Shown: one piece after another, positions 34,237 to 49,638 of the stretch | How positions within the stretch are numbered: the stretch's first letter is position 1 | Layout: the number at the start of each line of letters is the position of its first letter | The notes under the pieces: model-generated | Database searches by the model: none | Told to the model about the DNA's origin: nothing | Seen by the model: the letters and a program-made list of their open reading frames with translations, nothing else | Made by a program: the position numbers and the translations under genes | Assembly (NCBI RefSeq): GCF_003047285.1 | Contig: NZ_PZYX01000001.1 | Coordinates: 248,001-312,000, forward strand | Direction of reading: 5' to 3' | DNA: 64,000 nucleotides | Origin: Nocardioides allogilvus | Lineage (GTDB): Bacteria > Actinomycetota > Actinomycetes > Propionibacteriales > Nocardioidaceae

Positions 34237-35648
34237 AGAAGCTCAAGACCCTCGCGGCCGTACTGGGCGCGACCCTGCTCATGACCGGTTGTGAGTTCGA
34301 CGTCTACAAGCTGCCGCTCCCCGGTGGCCCGGACTCCGGCGAGAACCCGATGATCGTCAAGGTGCAGTTCGCCGACGTGCTCGACCTCGTGCCCAAGTCG
34401 ACCGTCAAGGTCAACGACGTGAGCGTGGGCACCGTGCGCGACGTGGACCTCGAGGGCTACACCGCCGAGGTCACCCTCGAGCTGCGCAACGACGTGGCCC
34501 TGCCGGACAACGCGCTCGCGGAGATCCGCCAGACCAGCCTCCTCGGCGAGAAGTTCGTCTCGCTCAAGGCACCCGACCAGGACGCCAGCGCCAACCCCCT
34601 CGAGTCCGGCGACGAGATCCCGCTCTCGCGCTCGGGACGCAACTCCGAGGTCGAAGAGGTCTTCGGTGCGCTGAGCCTGCTCCTCAACGGCGGCGGCATC
34701 GGCCAGCTCCAGACCATCACGCGCGAGCTCAACCTCGCCCTCGAGGGTCGTGAGGGGGCCGCTCGGTCCGTGCTCGAGCAGATCAGCTCGTTCATGGGCC
34801 AGCTCGACGAGAACAAGGCCGAGATCGTCACCGCGATCGAGAAGCTCAACCAGCTCGCACTGTCGGTGCGCAAGGAACAGCCGACCATCGACGCGGCCCT
34901 GGAGGACCTGCCCAGCGCGCTGGACTCCATCGACCGCCAGCGTGGCGACCTCGTCAAGATGCTGAAGGCGCTCGACCAGCTGAGCTCCGTGGGCGTCAAG
35001 GTCATCACGCAGTCGAAGGAATCCACCATCGACAGCCTCGAGCTGCTCAACCCGGTGCTGTCGCAGCTCGCCGCCTCGGGCGACAACTTCGCCCACGCCT
35101 TCCACGTCTTCTTGACCTACCCGTTCGTGGACGAGGTCGTGGGCCGTGACCCGCAGGTGGCGAGGAACCTGCACATGGGTGACTTCACCAACCTGTCCGT
35201 CACCCTCGACATCGATCTCAGCAACGGCGCGACCGGGCCGCCGACGCTGCCCACCAACCTGCCGACGCAGATCGACCCGACGAAGATCGTCGACAACGTG
35301 CTCGAGTGCCTCAAGAGCGGCAACCCGCTGAGTGCGGCCTGCTTGAAGGTCCTCAACACCCCCAACGACCTGCTGCAGCTCAAGGAAGAGTGCAAGAAGC
35401 AGGCGAACAAGGACAAGGACGTCTGCAAGCAGCTCAATGCGATCCCGGGGCTGCCGAGCAGCGTGCCGACGACGCTGCCCACGCTGTCGATCCCGACCAC
35501 CCTGCCGAGCCTGCTCCGCCAGCCGGGAGCCCCCCGAGCCGGAACGGGCCAGCGCCCGTCTCAGCAGGGACCGACGATGGGTGAGCTGATGGACGTCTAC
35601 GACCCCCACCTCGTGAACCTGCTCGTGCCCGGGATGGTGCTCCGATGA
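34233..35648 (+). CDS. MCE family lipoprotein MceE
   Basis: A 471-residue Mce protein with a lipoprotein signal peptide (lipobox LMTGC at residues 17-21), the usual state of MceE/LprK subunits. MlaD domain (VKVNDVSVGTVRDVDL, GEKFVSLKAP) and long helical region follow, then a Thr/Pro-rich segment (PTTLPTLSIPTTLP) before a hydrophobic end. The lipid anchor probably fixes the assembly in the outer leaflet. ATGA overlaps on both sides. Confidence 0.92.
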   Translation: MKKLKTLAAVLGATLLMTGCEFDVYKLPLPGGPDSGENPMIVKVQFADVLDLVPKSTVKVNDVSVGTVRDVDLEGYTAEVTLELRNDVALPDNALAEIRQTSLLGEKFVSLKAPDQDASANPLESGDEIPLSRSGRNSEVEEVFGALSLLLNGGGIGQLQTITRELNLALEGREGAARSVLEQISSFMGQLDENKAEIVTAIEKLNQLALSVRKEQPTIDAALEDLPSALDSIDRQRGDLVKMLKALDQLSSVGVKVITQSKESTIDSLELLNPVLSQLAASGDNFAHAFHVFLTYPFVDEVVGRDPQVARNLHMGDFTNLSVTLDIDLSNGATGPPTLPTNLPTQIDPTKIVDNVLECLKSGNPLSAACLKVLNTPNDLLQLKEECKKQANKDKDVCKQLNAIPGLPSSVPTTLPTLSIPTTLPSLLRQPGAPRAGTGQRPSQQGPTMGELMDVYDPHLVNLLVPGMVLR

Positions 35649-36928
35649 TCACTCGCCGTACCAAGCTCCAGCTGATGGTCTTCGCGATCATCACGCTCCT
35701 GGGTGTCTCGTTCGTCGGCGCCCGCTACGCCCGCCTCGACCGGCTGATCATCGACGACGCCTACACGGTCGTCGCCCACTTCGCCGACTCCGGTGGCGCG
35801 TTCGCCGGTGCCGAGGTCTCCTACCGCGGTGTCCGGATCGGCGAGGTCTCCGAGATGGTGCTGACCGATGAGGGCGTCGACATCCACCTCGACATCGACA
35901 AGGGCCAGGACACGATCCCCGTCGACACGATCGCCGTGGTCGGCAACCGCTCCGCGGTGGGTGAGCAGTACGTCGAGCTGCAGCCGCGCGCCGACGGCGG
36001 GCCCTACCTCGACGAGGGCTCCGAGATCGACGTCGACCGCACCCGCACGCCGATCCAGACGGACACGCTGCTCACCAACCTGTCCAACACCGTGCGCAGC
36101 GTGGACGAGAAGGACCTTCAGACGGTCACGACGGAGTTCGGTGCCGCCTTCGGTGGCGCGGGCGAGGACCTGCAGACGATCATCGACTCGGGCAACGAGT
36201 TCCTCGCGGCGGCCGACGACAACTTCGAGATCACGACCAAGCTGATCAAGGACTCCAACGTCGTCCTGCGCGGCCAGCTCGCCTCGGAGAGCTCGCTGCG
36301 CTCCTTCGCCCGCGACCTGAGCGTCTTCTCCACCAGCGTCGTCGGTGCCGACAAGGACATCCGTGCCGTCATCGACAACGGCAGCGCGACCGCCATCCAG
36401 CTGCGCCGCTTCCTGGAGGACAACGAGGTCGAGCTCGGCTCCCTGATCAACAACCTCGTCACCACCGGTGAGGTGGTCGTGTCGCGGCTCGACGGTGTCG
36501 AGCAGCTGCTGGTGCTCTACCCCTACGTCGTCGAGGGCGGCTTCACCGTCGTCTCGAAGACCGCTGCGACCGGCAACTTCGACGCCCACTTCGGCATGAT
36601 CATCACCGAGGAGCCGCACGTGTGCCACGGCGGCTACGAGAGCACCGACCGTCGCTCGCCCCTCGACGGCTCCAACCGTCCGATGAACATGTCGGCCGGC
36701 TGCACCGAGCCCGCCTCGAAGTCCAACGCCCGAGGAGCGCAGCACGCACCGCGAGCTGCAGCGTCCTACCCCGACCCCATCGCCGCCTACGATCCCGCCA
36801 CCGGCGAACTCACCTGGGGTGAGCGCGAGGCGAAGGCTGTGGAGTCGGCCGGTAGCGTGGCACCCCGGACCCTTGGAAAGGAATCGTGGAAGTGGTTGTT
36901 CCTCCAGCCTCTGCTGACGCAGGACTGA
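35645..36928 (+). CDS. MCE family protein MceF
   Basis: A 427-residue Mce protein with an N-terminal anchor (LQLMVFAIITLLGVSFVGARYA), MlaD domain (VSYRGVRIGEVSEM, GEQYVELQP), helical region and C-terminal domain containing HVCHGGYES. Last of the six channel subunits. Its 3' end overlaps the next gene by 43 bases. Confidence 0.9.
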   Translation: MITRRTKLQLMVFAIITLLGVSFVGARYARLDRLIIDDAYTVVAHFADSGGAFAGAEVSYRGVRIGEVSEMVLTDEGVDIHLDIDKGQDTIPVDTIAVVGNRSAVGEQYVELQPRADGGPYLDEGSEIDVDRTRTPIQTDTLLTNLSNTVRSVDEKDLQTVTTEFGAAFGGAGEDLQTIIDSGNEFLAAADDNFEITTKLIKDSNVVLRGQLASESSLRSFARDLSVFSTSVVGADKDIRAVIDNGSATAIQLRRFLEDNEVELGSLINNLVTTGEVVVSRLDGVEQLLVLYPYVVEGGFTVVSKTAATGNFDAHFGMIITEEPHVCHGGYESTDRRSPLDGSNRPMNMSAGCTEPASKSNARGAQHAPRAAASYPDPIAAYDPATGELTWGEREAKAVESAGSVAPRTLGKESWKWLFLQPLLTQD

Positions 36929-37548
36929 GCACGCCCCCTTCCGTCGACCCACCCCGCTCCCAGTCGTTCCGACTGGTGCTGGCGGCTGTGCTGGTCGCGG
37001 TGATCCTGGCGGCTGTCGCCACGGCGGCGACGCTGCTCGTGACCCGTGACGCGGAGGCCGGCGACACCCAGGCCGGCCGCGAGGACGTGATGGCCCAGAC
37101 CGAGCAGTTCATGCTGCGCATGGGCTCCTACGGTCCCGACCTGCTCGACGACAGCGGCGCGATGCCCGACTACCGCGAGAAGGTCAAGGAGGTCATCACC
37201 CCGAAGTTCGCCGCTTCCTTCGACAAGGAGGCCGGTGCGGCCGAGCAGCTCGTCGCGCAGGCCGGTGTGGCCCGCGTGCCCGACGTGTTCGCCACTGGCG
37301 TCGCCAGCCTCGACGCCGACTCGGCGCGCACGCTCGTCGCCGGGTCCTTCACCGACTCCTACACCATCAAGGGCAAGACCGTCCCGCAGGAGCCGATCCC
37401 GTTCCGCATCGAGGTCAGCCTCGTCAAGATCGACGGTGAGTGGCTGGTCGACGACTTCAGCCCCGTCACCGCCGGCGGAGCCGTGCCCGAGTCGGGCAAC
37501 CCCGTGCCGACGCCCTCGCAGACCCCGTCGACGGAGGGCAAGCAATGA
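36886..37548 (+). CDS. Mce-associated membrane protein (Mas)
   Basis: A 220-residue protein with a Pro-rich N-terminus, one transmembrane segment (residues about 30-52), and a NTF2-like extracytoplasmic domain (REDVMAQTEQFMLRMGSYG ... VSLVKIDGEWLVDDFSPV) that defines Mce-associated proteins. In mycobacteria such proteins stabilise Mce complexes. The GTG start sits inside the mceF reading frame but has a strong GGAAAGGA ribosome site (36875-36882), so the 43-base overlap is real. ATGA overlap with the next gene. Confidence 0.85.
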   Translation: MEVVVPPASADAGLSTPPSVDPPRSQSFRLVLAAVLVAVILAAVATAATLLVTRDAEAGDTQAGREDVMAQTEQFMLRMGSYGPDLLDDSGAMPDYREKVKEVITPKFAASFDKEAGAAEQLVAQAGVARVPDVFATGVASLDADSARTLVAGSFTDSYTIKGKTVPQEPIPFRIEVSLVKIDGEWLVDDFSPVTAGGAVPESGNPVPTPSQTPSTEGKQ

Positions 37549-38324
37549 CCCCGAGCTGGTACGACGTCCTCGACGTCGAGCCCACCGCGTCCCACGACGA
37601 GATCCGCGCAGCCTGGCGCGCCGGCATCGCCGACCTCGAGCCCGGCTCGCGACGGTTCCAGACGCTCAACCAGGCAGCCGAGGTGCTGCTCGACGAGCGG
37701 TCGCGAGCGGCGTACGACGTCGAGCTGGCCGCGCAGGCACCCGAGCCCGAGCCGGACGCCGAGACGTCCCAGGTCGACGACGCGACGACCGGGGACGCCC
37801 CCGTTGCCGCACGGTCGGTCGAGCCGGGTCGGACCCGCAACGTGCCGACCTGGCTGCTGGGGCTGCTCGGAGCGCTCGCGGCGCTCGGCGTGGCCGGAGC
37901 GATCTGGGCCTGGCAGGCGGGCGACGACTCGACCGTGGAGGAAGCGTCGAGCCAGGCGCAGGCGGCCGCGGAGCAGGCCATCGTGCCGGTGCTGTCCTAC
38001 GACTACGAGTCGCTCGAGGCCGACCGTGAGCGCGCGAAGTCCTACGTCACGGCCGACTACTTCGAGGACTACGACCAGCTCTTCGGGGTCATCACCGACA
38101 ACGCGCCGTCGACGCAGACGAAGGTCGCCGCCGAGGTCATCGCGTCCGGGATCGTCCGGTCGGGGGAGGACCGCGTCGACGTGCTGGTCTTCATCGACCG
38201 ACCCACGACCAACAAGCTCACGCCCGAGCCGGTCACCTACAAGGACCAGGTCACGGTCACCATGCAGAAGGTCGGCGAGGACTGGTTGATCGACAACCTG
38301 GTCACCTCGCCCGCGGCCCAGTAG
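37545..38324 (+). CDS. J-like domain fused to a Mce-associated protein
   Basis: A 259-residue protein with two parts. Residues 5-63 read as a J domain (SWYDVLDVEPTASHDEIRAAW ... QTLNQAAEVLLDERSRAAYD), but the HPD tripeptide that activates Hsp70 is replaced by EPG and loop III is shortened. An acidic linker and one transmembrane helix (about 99-122) lead to a Mas-type NTF2-like domain outside the membrane (AAAEQAIVPVLSYDYESLEADRE ... VTMQKVGEDWLIDNL). The J-like part would face the cytoplasm, where MceG is. Start overlaps the preceding stop (ATGA). Last gene of the mce operon. A role as an adaptor is inferred. Confidence 0.75.
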   Translation: MTPSWYDVLDVEPTASHDEIRAAWRAGIADLEPGSRRFQTLNQAAEVLLDERSRAAYDVELAAQAPEPEPDAETSQVDDATTGDAPVAARSVEPGRTRNVPTWLLGLLGALAALGVAGAIWAWQAGDDSTVEEASSQAQAAAEQAIVPVLSYDYESLEADRERAKSYVTADYFEDYDQLFGVITDNAPSTQTKVAAEVIASGIVRSGEDRVDVLVFIDRPTTNKLTPEPVTYKDQVTVTMQKVGEDWLIDNLVTSPAAQ

Positions 38325-38433
38325 CGCTATCGGGGGCGGCCCGTGCGGCCGTGGTGCTTGACCTGACCGGCCTCGGCGTTCATCATCGTCGGCAACGCGG
38401 AAGAGTCGGCTCCTGAGGAGTTGACCCCCGCGT

Positions 38434-38462
38434 TTGAGCCGCGCGTCTATTTGGGGTAGCCT
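38434..38462 (+). promoter_or_regulatory. rpoB promoter
   Basis: TTGAGC (38434-38439), 17 bases, TAGCCT (38457-38462), about 105 bases before the rpoB start. The 243-base gap after the mce operon also holds a weak CGGCC/GGCCG hairpin shortly after the stop; no convincing terminator is seen there, so read-through from mce into rpoBC is possible. Confidence 0.55.
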
Positions 38463-38567
38463 TCTTCTTTGCGCCTGCCCTCAAATGCCCTTCACCCTGT
38501 CCGGACGGGTGTCGACGGTGGAAGGCTGGCTGCGATTCGAATCACCTGATCATTCGAAGGAAAACTC

Positions 38568-42074
<3,507 letters not shown>

Positions 42075-42082
42075 GGTGACGT

Positions 42083-42111
42083 CCCGGGCGGTCGGTCACC
42101 GACCGCCCGGG
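42083..42111 (+). promoter_or_regulatory. rpoB-rpoC intergenic hairpin
   Basis: CCCGGGCGGTCGGT and ACCGACCGCCCGGG are perfect inverse complements separated by one base, giving an eleven-bp or longer stem. It is followed by CCCCTCAG and no T-tract, so it is more likely a processing or stability element than a terminator. The 89-base gap holds nothing else besides the rpoC ribosome site. Confidence 0.6.
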
Positions 42112-42163
42112 CCCCTCAGTCCCAAAGCCACCTGACTCAAACAGCAACCAAAAGGAACACACC

Positions 42164-46039
<3,876 letters not shown>

Positions 46040-46052
46040 TCCATCGTCGTAG

Positions 46053-46084
46053 AGCCCCGGTCCCGCTTCGGCGGGGCCGGGGCT
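46053..46084 (+). terminator. rpoBC terminator
   Basis: Fourteen-bp stem AGCCCCGGTCCCGC/GCGGGGCCGGGGCT (one T-G pair) closed by a TTCG tetraloop, followed by TCGTCGTTTT. It is the strongest terminator in the window. Confidence 0.95.
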
Positions 46085-46120
46085 TCGTCGTTTTCCGGGC
46101 TCGGTCACCGGCCGACCCGA

Positions 46121-46255
46121 AGCGGTGAGTGACCCACATTTTGTCCGGCGAAAAGGTGGGTGTGCCACCTGCCCCTGGCGTGGCGTGCGGGACTCGCCGA
46201 GAGGCCGGTGCGCCAGCCACATTCGAGCGCGGTGGAATGTGGCTCACTCACCGCT
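46121..46255. repeat. paired inverted palindromic element (REP-like)
   Basis: Two arms of 20 bases, AGCGGTGAGTGACCCACATT (46121-46140) and its inverse (46236-46255, one mismatch), stand head to head. Each arm continues into its own hairpin: CCCACATTTT/AAAAGGTGGG (46133-46160) and CCACATTC/GAATGTGG (46217-46242). A further GGTGG/CCACC hairpin lies at 46155-46169. Short open frames crossing it have no family features. It occupies most of the 262-base gap after rpoC. Confidence 0.6.
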
Positions 46256-46301
46256 GGGGTACGGCGACGGCGCGGCGGATCGACGTCTCGACTCAGAACG
46301 C

Positions 46302-46988
46302 TCAGGTGGGTACGGCGCTGGGCACACCGCCGAGGACCGGGTGACAGCCCAGCCACACCGGGAAGCGGCTGGCCAGCCCGGGCGGGCCGAGGAGGGAGAT
46401 CGTCCCGTCGGCCACGGCCTCGGCCATGGTGCGATCACCCATCCAGACCTCGGTCAGCGCCCTGAGCTCCGCCTCGACACACAGGTCGACGTCGCGCTGC
46501 GGGTCGACCAGGCACAGGTCGATCGCGTTCTCCTCGACCACCAGCCAGTAGCGCGTCTTGCGCGGCGGACCGCCGCGGATCCGGAACTCGACCACGGTCG
46601 GCCGCTCGGCCAGGCCCGCGGGGACGAGCATGCGGCGCATGTCCCACATCAGCAGCGACGGGTCGAGCTCGTCGACGCCGTAGCGGCTGCGTGCCCAGCG
46701 CTGGCCCCAGACCCCCATCGCCTCGATGATCGGGTAGAGCTCCCAGCCGGCGGGCGTGAGGGCGTAGGTGATGTCGCGCCCGTTCGCCGTACGCTCCGCG
46801 ACCCCGGCGAGGACGAGCTGGCGCAGGCGCTTGGTCAGCAGGCCGGGGGAGATGAGCGGCACCCCGCGCTGGATCTCGCCGAAGCGCGCGCTGCCGCACA
46901 TCAGCTCGCGCAGGACCAGCGGCATCCACCGCTCGCACAACAGCTCGGAGGTCTTGGCCACCGGGCAGAACTGACCGTAGGTCGGCAT
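46302..46988 (-). CDS. HxlR-family transcriptional regulator with C-terminal SCP2-like domain
   Basis: A 228-residue regulator. Residues 1-100 form the HxlR winged helix, starting with a cysteine (YGQFCPVAKTSELLCERWMPLVLRELM ... LISPGLLTKRLRQLVLAGVAER). The longer C-terminal part (VVEFRIRGGPPRKTRYWLVV ... LLGPPGLASRFPVWL) resembles sterol-carrier-like domains attached to some actinobacterial HxlR proteins. The two N-terminal cysteines could sense thiol stress or aldehydes, as in HypR-type members. TACCGT lies six bases before the ATG (complement of 46995-47000), so the transcript is probably leaderless. Divergent from the DsrE gene, its likely target. Confidence 0.8.
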   Translation of the reverse strand: MPTYGQFCPVAKTSELLCERWMPLVLRELMCGSARFGEIQRGVPLISPGLLTKRLRQLVLAGVAERTANGRDITYALTPAGWELYPIIEAMGVWGQRWARSRYGVDELDPSLLMWDMRRMLVPAGLAERPTVVEFRIRGGPPRKTRYWLVVEENAIDLCLVDPQRDVDLCVEAELRALTEVWMGDRTMAEAVADGTISLLGPPGLASRFPVWLGCHPVLGGVPSAVPT

Positions 46989-47093
46989 CCTCCGACGGTA
47001 GACCCGCAACGGCGCCCTCGCTACAGAACGTGAAGTGCGGAGCGAAGCGCCCAGGACCTCCACTGGGTTCCTCACCACTCACAGGAGGAAGCG

Positions 47094-47456
47094 ATGGGCA
47101 AAGCAGTCATCTCACTCACCACCGGGCTGGAGGACGCGGAGAAGGTCACCGTGGCATTCCTGGTCGCGGTCGGCGCGGCCGAGTCGGGGCGCCCGACACT
47201 GATGTTCCTGGCCAAGGAGGCGGTGCGGCTCGCGTTCGCGGGGGTCGCGACAGCCACCGCCTGCACCGGCTGTCCGACGCTGGAGAGCCTGATGGAGCGG
47301 TACGTCGCGGCGGGCGGCACCTATCTCGTGTGCCCGATCTGCGTGGACGCGAAGGGCCTCACGGACGGCGACCTGGTCGATGGCGCGAGCAAGGGCGGCA
47401 CGATCCCCATGTGGGAGTGGATCGGCGACGAGGGGGCGACCACGTTCAGCTACTGA
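47094..47456 (+). CDS. DsrE/DsrF-like family protein
   Basis: A 120-residue protein with the DsrE fold: VISLTTGLEDAEKVTVAFLVAVGAAESG, MFLAKEAVRLAF and a C-terminal cysteine pair YLVCPICVDAKGL, plus CTGCP in the middle. DsrE proteins move or sense persulfide sulfur. CACAGGAGGAAGCG provides a strong ribosome site. It lies opposite an HxlR regulator, suggesting thiol- or sulfur-responsive expression; this is inferred. Confidence 0.75.
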   Translation: MGKAVISLTTGLEDAEKVTVAFLVAVGAAESGRPTLMFLAKEAVRLAFAGVATATACTGCPTLESLMERYVAAGGTYLVCPICVDAKGLTDGDLVDGASKGGTIPMWEWIGDEGATTFSY

Positions 47457-47500
47457 ACCCGGATTCACCGGGGGTGGGTGCCGGCTGAGAGAATCCCGGT

Positions 47501-48745
47501 GTGACGACACCCACCTCGACCGACGTCCTCGTCGTCGGCGCCGGCCCGGCCGGCTCTGCTGCCGCGGCGTGGAGTGCGAGGGCCGGCCTCGACACCGTCC
47601 TGGTCGATGCGGCCGTCTTCCCGCGCGACAAGACGTGTGGTGACGGGCTGACGCCGCGCGCGATCGCGGAGCTGGGCAAGCTCGGCCTGACCGAGTGGCT
47701 GCAGGCACACACGGTCAACCTCGGGCTGCGCGCGCACGGCTTCGGCCAGACGCTGCTGCTGCCCTGGCCGGCGCTGCCCGACAGCGACCTGCCGGCGTGG
47801 GGCTCCGCCGTGGCCCGCACCGAGCTCGACGACCACATCCGCACCGTCGCCATCAAGAGCGGCGCGCTGGCCCTCGACGGGGCGCGTGCCGTCGCCGTAC
47901 GCATGGATGGCGACCGCGTCGCCGCCGTGACGTTCAGGTCGGGCGAGGACACCTTCGAGATCGAGTGCCGGCGCCTCGTCGTCGCCGACGGCGTCCGGTC
48001 GCCCCTGGGCAAGCTGCTGGGCCGCGAGTGGCACCGCGACACGGTCTACGGCGTGGCCGGTCGCTCCTACATCGAGTCGGCCATGTCCGACGATCCGTGG
48101 ATCAGCTCCCACCTCGAGCTGCGCGGGGAGGACGGCGAGCTGCTCAGCGGCTACGGCTGGATCTTCCCCCTCGGCACGGGCGAGGTGAACCTCGGCGTCG
48201 GCACCCTCGCGACACTGAAGCGCCCCGCCAACATCGCGATCAAGCCGTTGATGGGCTTCTACGCCGAGCAGCGGCGTGAGGAGTTCCAGCTCTCCGGCGA
48301 CCTGCGGGCGCCGACGTCGGCGCTGCTGCCGATGGGTGGCGCGGTCTCCGGCGTCGCGGGTGCCAACTGGGCGCTGATCGGCGACGCGGCGGCCTGTGTG
48401 AACCCGCTCAACGGCGAGGGCATCGACTACGGCCTCGAGACCGGACGGCTCGTCGCGGAGCTGATGGCGGACGGGGCGGACCTCGGGACGACGTGGCCGC
48501 AGGTCCTGCGCGAGCACTACGGCGAGGCCTTCTCCATCGCCCGGCGGCTGGCGGGTGTCGCGACGATGCCGCAGGTCGTGGCTGCCCTCGGCCCGGCCGG
48601 CATGCGCTCCGACTGGCTGATGACCCTGGCCCTGCGCTGGATGGGCAACCTCGTCGACGAGGCCGACCGCGACCGCGCTGCGCGGGTATGGCGCTGGGCC
48701 GGTCGACGCTCGATCGCGCGCGACGCCCGCCCGCCCTTCTCGTAG
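47501..48745 (+). CDS. geranylgeranyl reductase family FAD-dependent oxidoreductase
   Basis: A 414-residue flavoprotein: VLVVGAGPAGSAAAAWSARAG binds FAD, PRDKTCGDGLTPRA is the GGR-family motif, and LIGDAAACVNPLNGEGIDYGLETG the second FAD motif. Members saturate isoprenoid chains; MenJ (Rv0561c) of M. tuberculosis reduces menaquinone, and this is the likeliest role here. GTG start. Followed by a lysophospholipid-acyltransferase-like gene 50 bases on. Confidence 0.85.
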   Translation: MTTPTSTDVLVVGAGPAGSAAAAWSARAGLDTVLVDAAVFPRDKTCGDGLTPRAIAELGKLGLTEWLQAHTVNLGLRAHGFGQTLLLPWPALPDSDLPAWGSAVARTELDDHIRTVAIKSGALALDGARAVAVRMDGDRVAAVTFRSGEDTFEIECRRLVVADGVRSPLGKLLGREWHRDTVYGVAGRSYIESAMSDDPWISSHLELRGEDGELLSGYGWIFPLGTGEVNLGVGTLATLKRPANIAIKPLMGFYAEQRREEFQLSGDLRAPTSALLPMGGAVSGVAGANWALIGDAAACVNPLNGEGIDYGLETGRLVAELMADGADLGTTWPQVLREHYGEAFSIARRLAGVATMPQVVAALGPAGMRSDWLMTLALRWMGNLVDEADRDRAARVWRWAGRRSIARDARPPFS

Positions 48746-48795
48746 TCCGTGAGGCTCCGACCGATCCATCGCGGGGGCGACAACGAAGGCATGAC

Positions 48796-49638
48796 ATGAC
48801 CGACGGCTGGTATCGCACCGCGAACGCGCTGGGACGACTGGCCCTCAGGGGACTCGACGTCGACGTCAGGGCCACCGGGCTCGAGCACGTGCCGACGACC
48901 GGGCCGGTGCTGATGGCCGCCACCCACGTCTCCTACCCCGACTTCATCTTCATCGAGAAGGCCGCGGTCATGCGCCGGCGCTACGTGCGCTTCATGACCC
49001 GGCACGACATCTGGCACCAGCGGCTGCTGGCCGCCCCGATGGATCGGATGCAGCACATCCCGGTCGATCGCGAGGCGCCCGCGGCGGCGTACCTCAAGGC
49101 CCGACGGCTGCTGCGCGAGGGCGAGGCCGTCTGTGCCTTCCCCGAGGCCGGCATCTCCTACTCCTACACCGTGCGCGCCCTGATGCGTGGAGTGGCGAGC
49201 CTCGCCCGCGAGAGCGGGGTGCCGGTGGTCCCGGTGGCGATCTGGGGCAGCCAGCGGATCTACAGCGTCGGTCGGCTCGACCACACCGGCCGCGAGCCCA
49301 GGCCGGACTTCACCCGGGGGCGACGTGTCGACGTCACGTTCGGTGAGCCGATGCCGGTCGCACCCGACGCGGACCTCACCGCGTCGACTCGGGACCTCGG
49401 CGTTCGCCTGACGGAGCTGCTCGAGGAAATCCAGGTTCGTCCGTACCACCGCCCACGGCCGGGGGAGCATGCGCCGTGGTATCCGTTTCACCTGGGAGGA
49501 GCGGCGCCGACCCGGCACGAGGCAAGGGAACTGGACTCGGTTCCACGCTCGGCGGTGCGGCCGTCGTGGGGGCCGGAGGTGTGCGGTCCTCCTGACCAGC
49601 CCGCTTGCGATGCTTCTCCCACGTGCCGAGAGGATTGA
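48796..49638 (+). CDS. 1-acyl-sn-glycerol-3-phosphate acyltransferase family protein
   Basis: A 280-residue PlsC-type acyltransferase. The HX4D motif is HVSYPD, the substrate loop FPEAGISYSYTVRALMRG (FPEG in most relatives) and VPVVPVAIWG follows. The C-terminus (RPGEHAPWYPFHLGGAAPT) is typical of actinobacterial members. GAAGG precedes the ATG. Its last 263 bases are overlapped on the opposite strand by the membrane acyltransferase gene. Acts at the inner membrane on lysophosphatidate or a related acceptor. Confidence 0.85.
   Translation: MTDGWYRTANALGRLALRGLDVDVRATGLEHVPTTGPVLMAATHVSYPDFIFIEKAAVMRRRYVRFMTRHDIWHQRLLAAPMDRMQHIPVDREAPAAAYLKARRLLREGEAVCAFPEAGISYSYTVRALMRGVASLARESGVPVVPVAIWGSQRIYSVGRLDHTGREPRPDFTRGRRVDVTFGEPMPVAPDADLTASTRDLGVRLTELLEEIQVRPYHRPRPGEHAPWYPFHLGGAAPTRHEARELDSVPRSAVRPSWGPEVCGPPDQPACDASPTCRED

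Noticed and set aside
38325-38360. CGGCC/GGCCG hairpin as terminator of the mce operon
   Set aside because: Only five base pairs and no T-tract; too weak to call.
46105-46356. Short proteins encoded in the rpoC-hxlR gap
   Set aside because: The frames run through the inverted repeats, have no ribosome site and no family features; the repeat explains the sequence.
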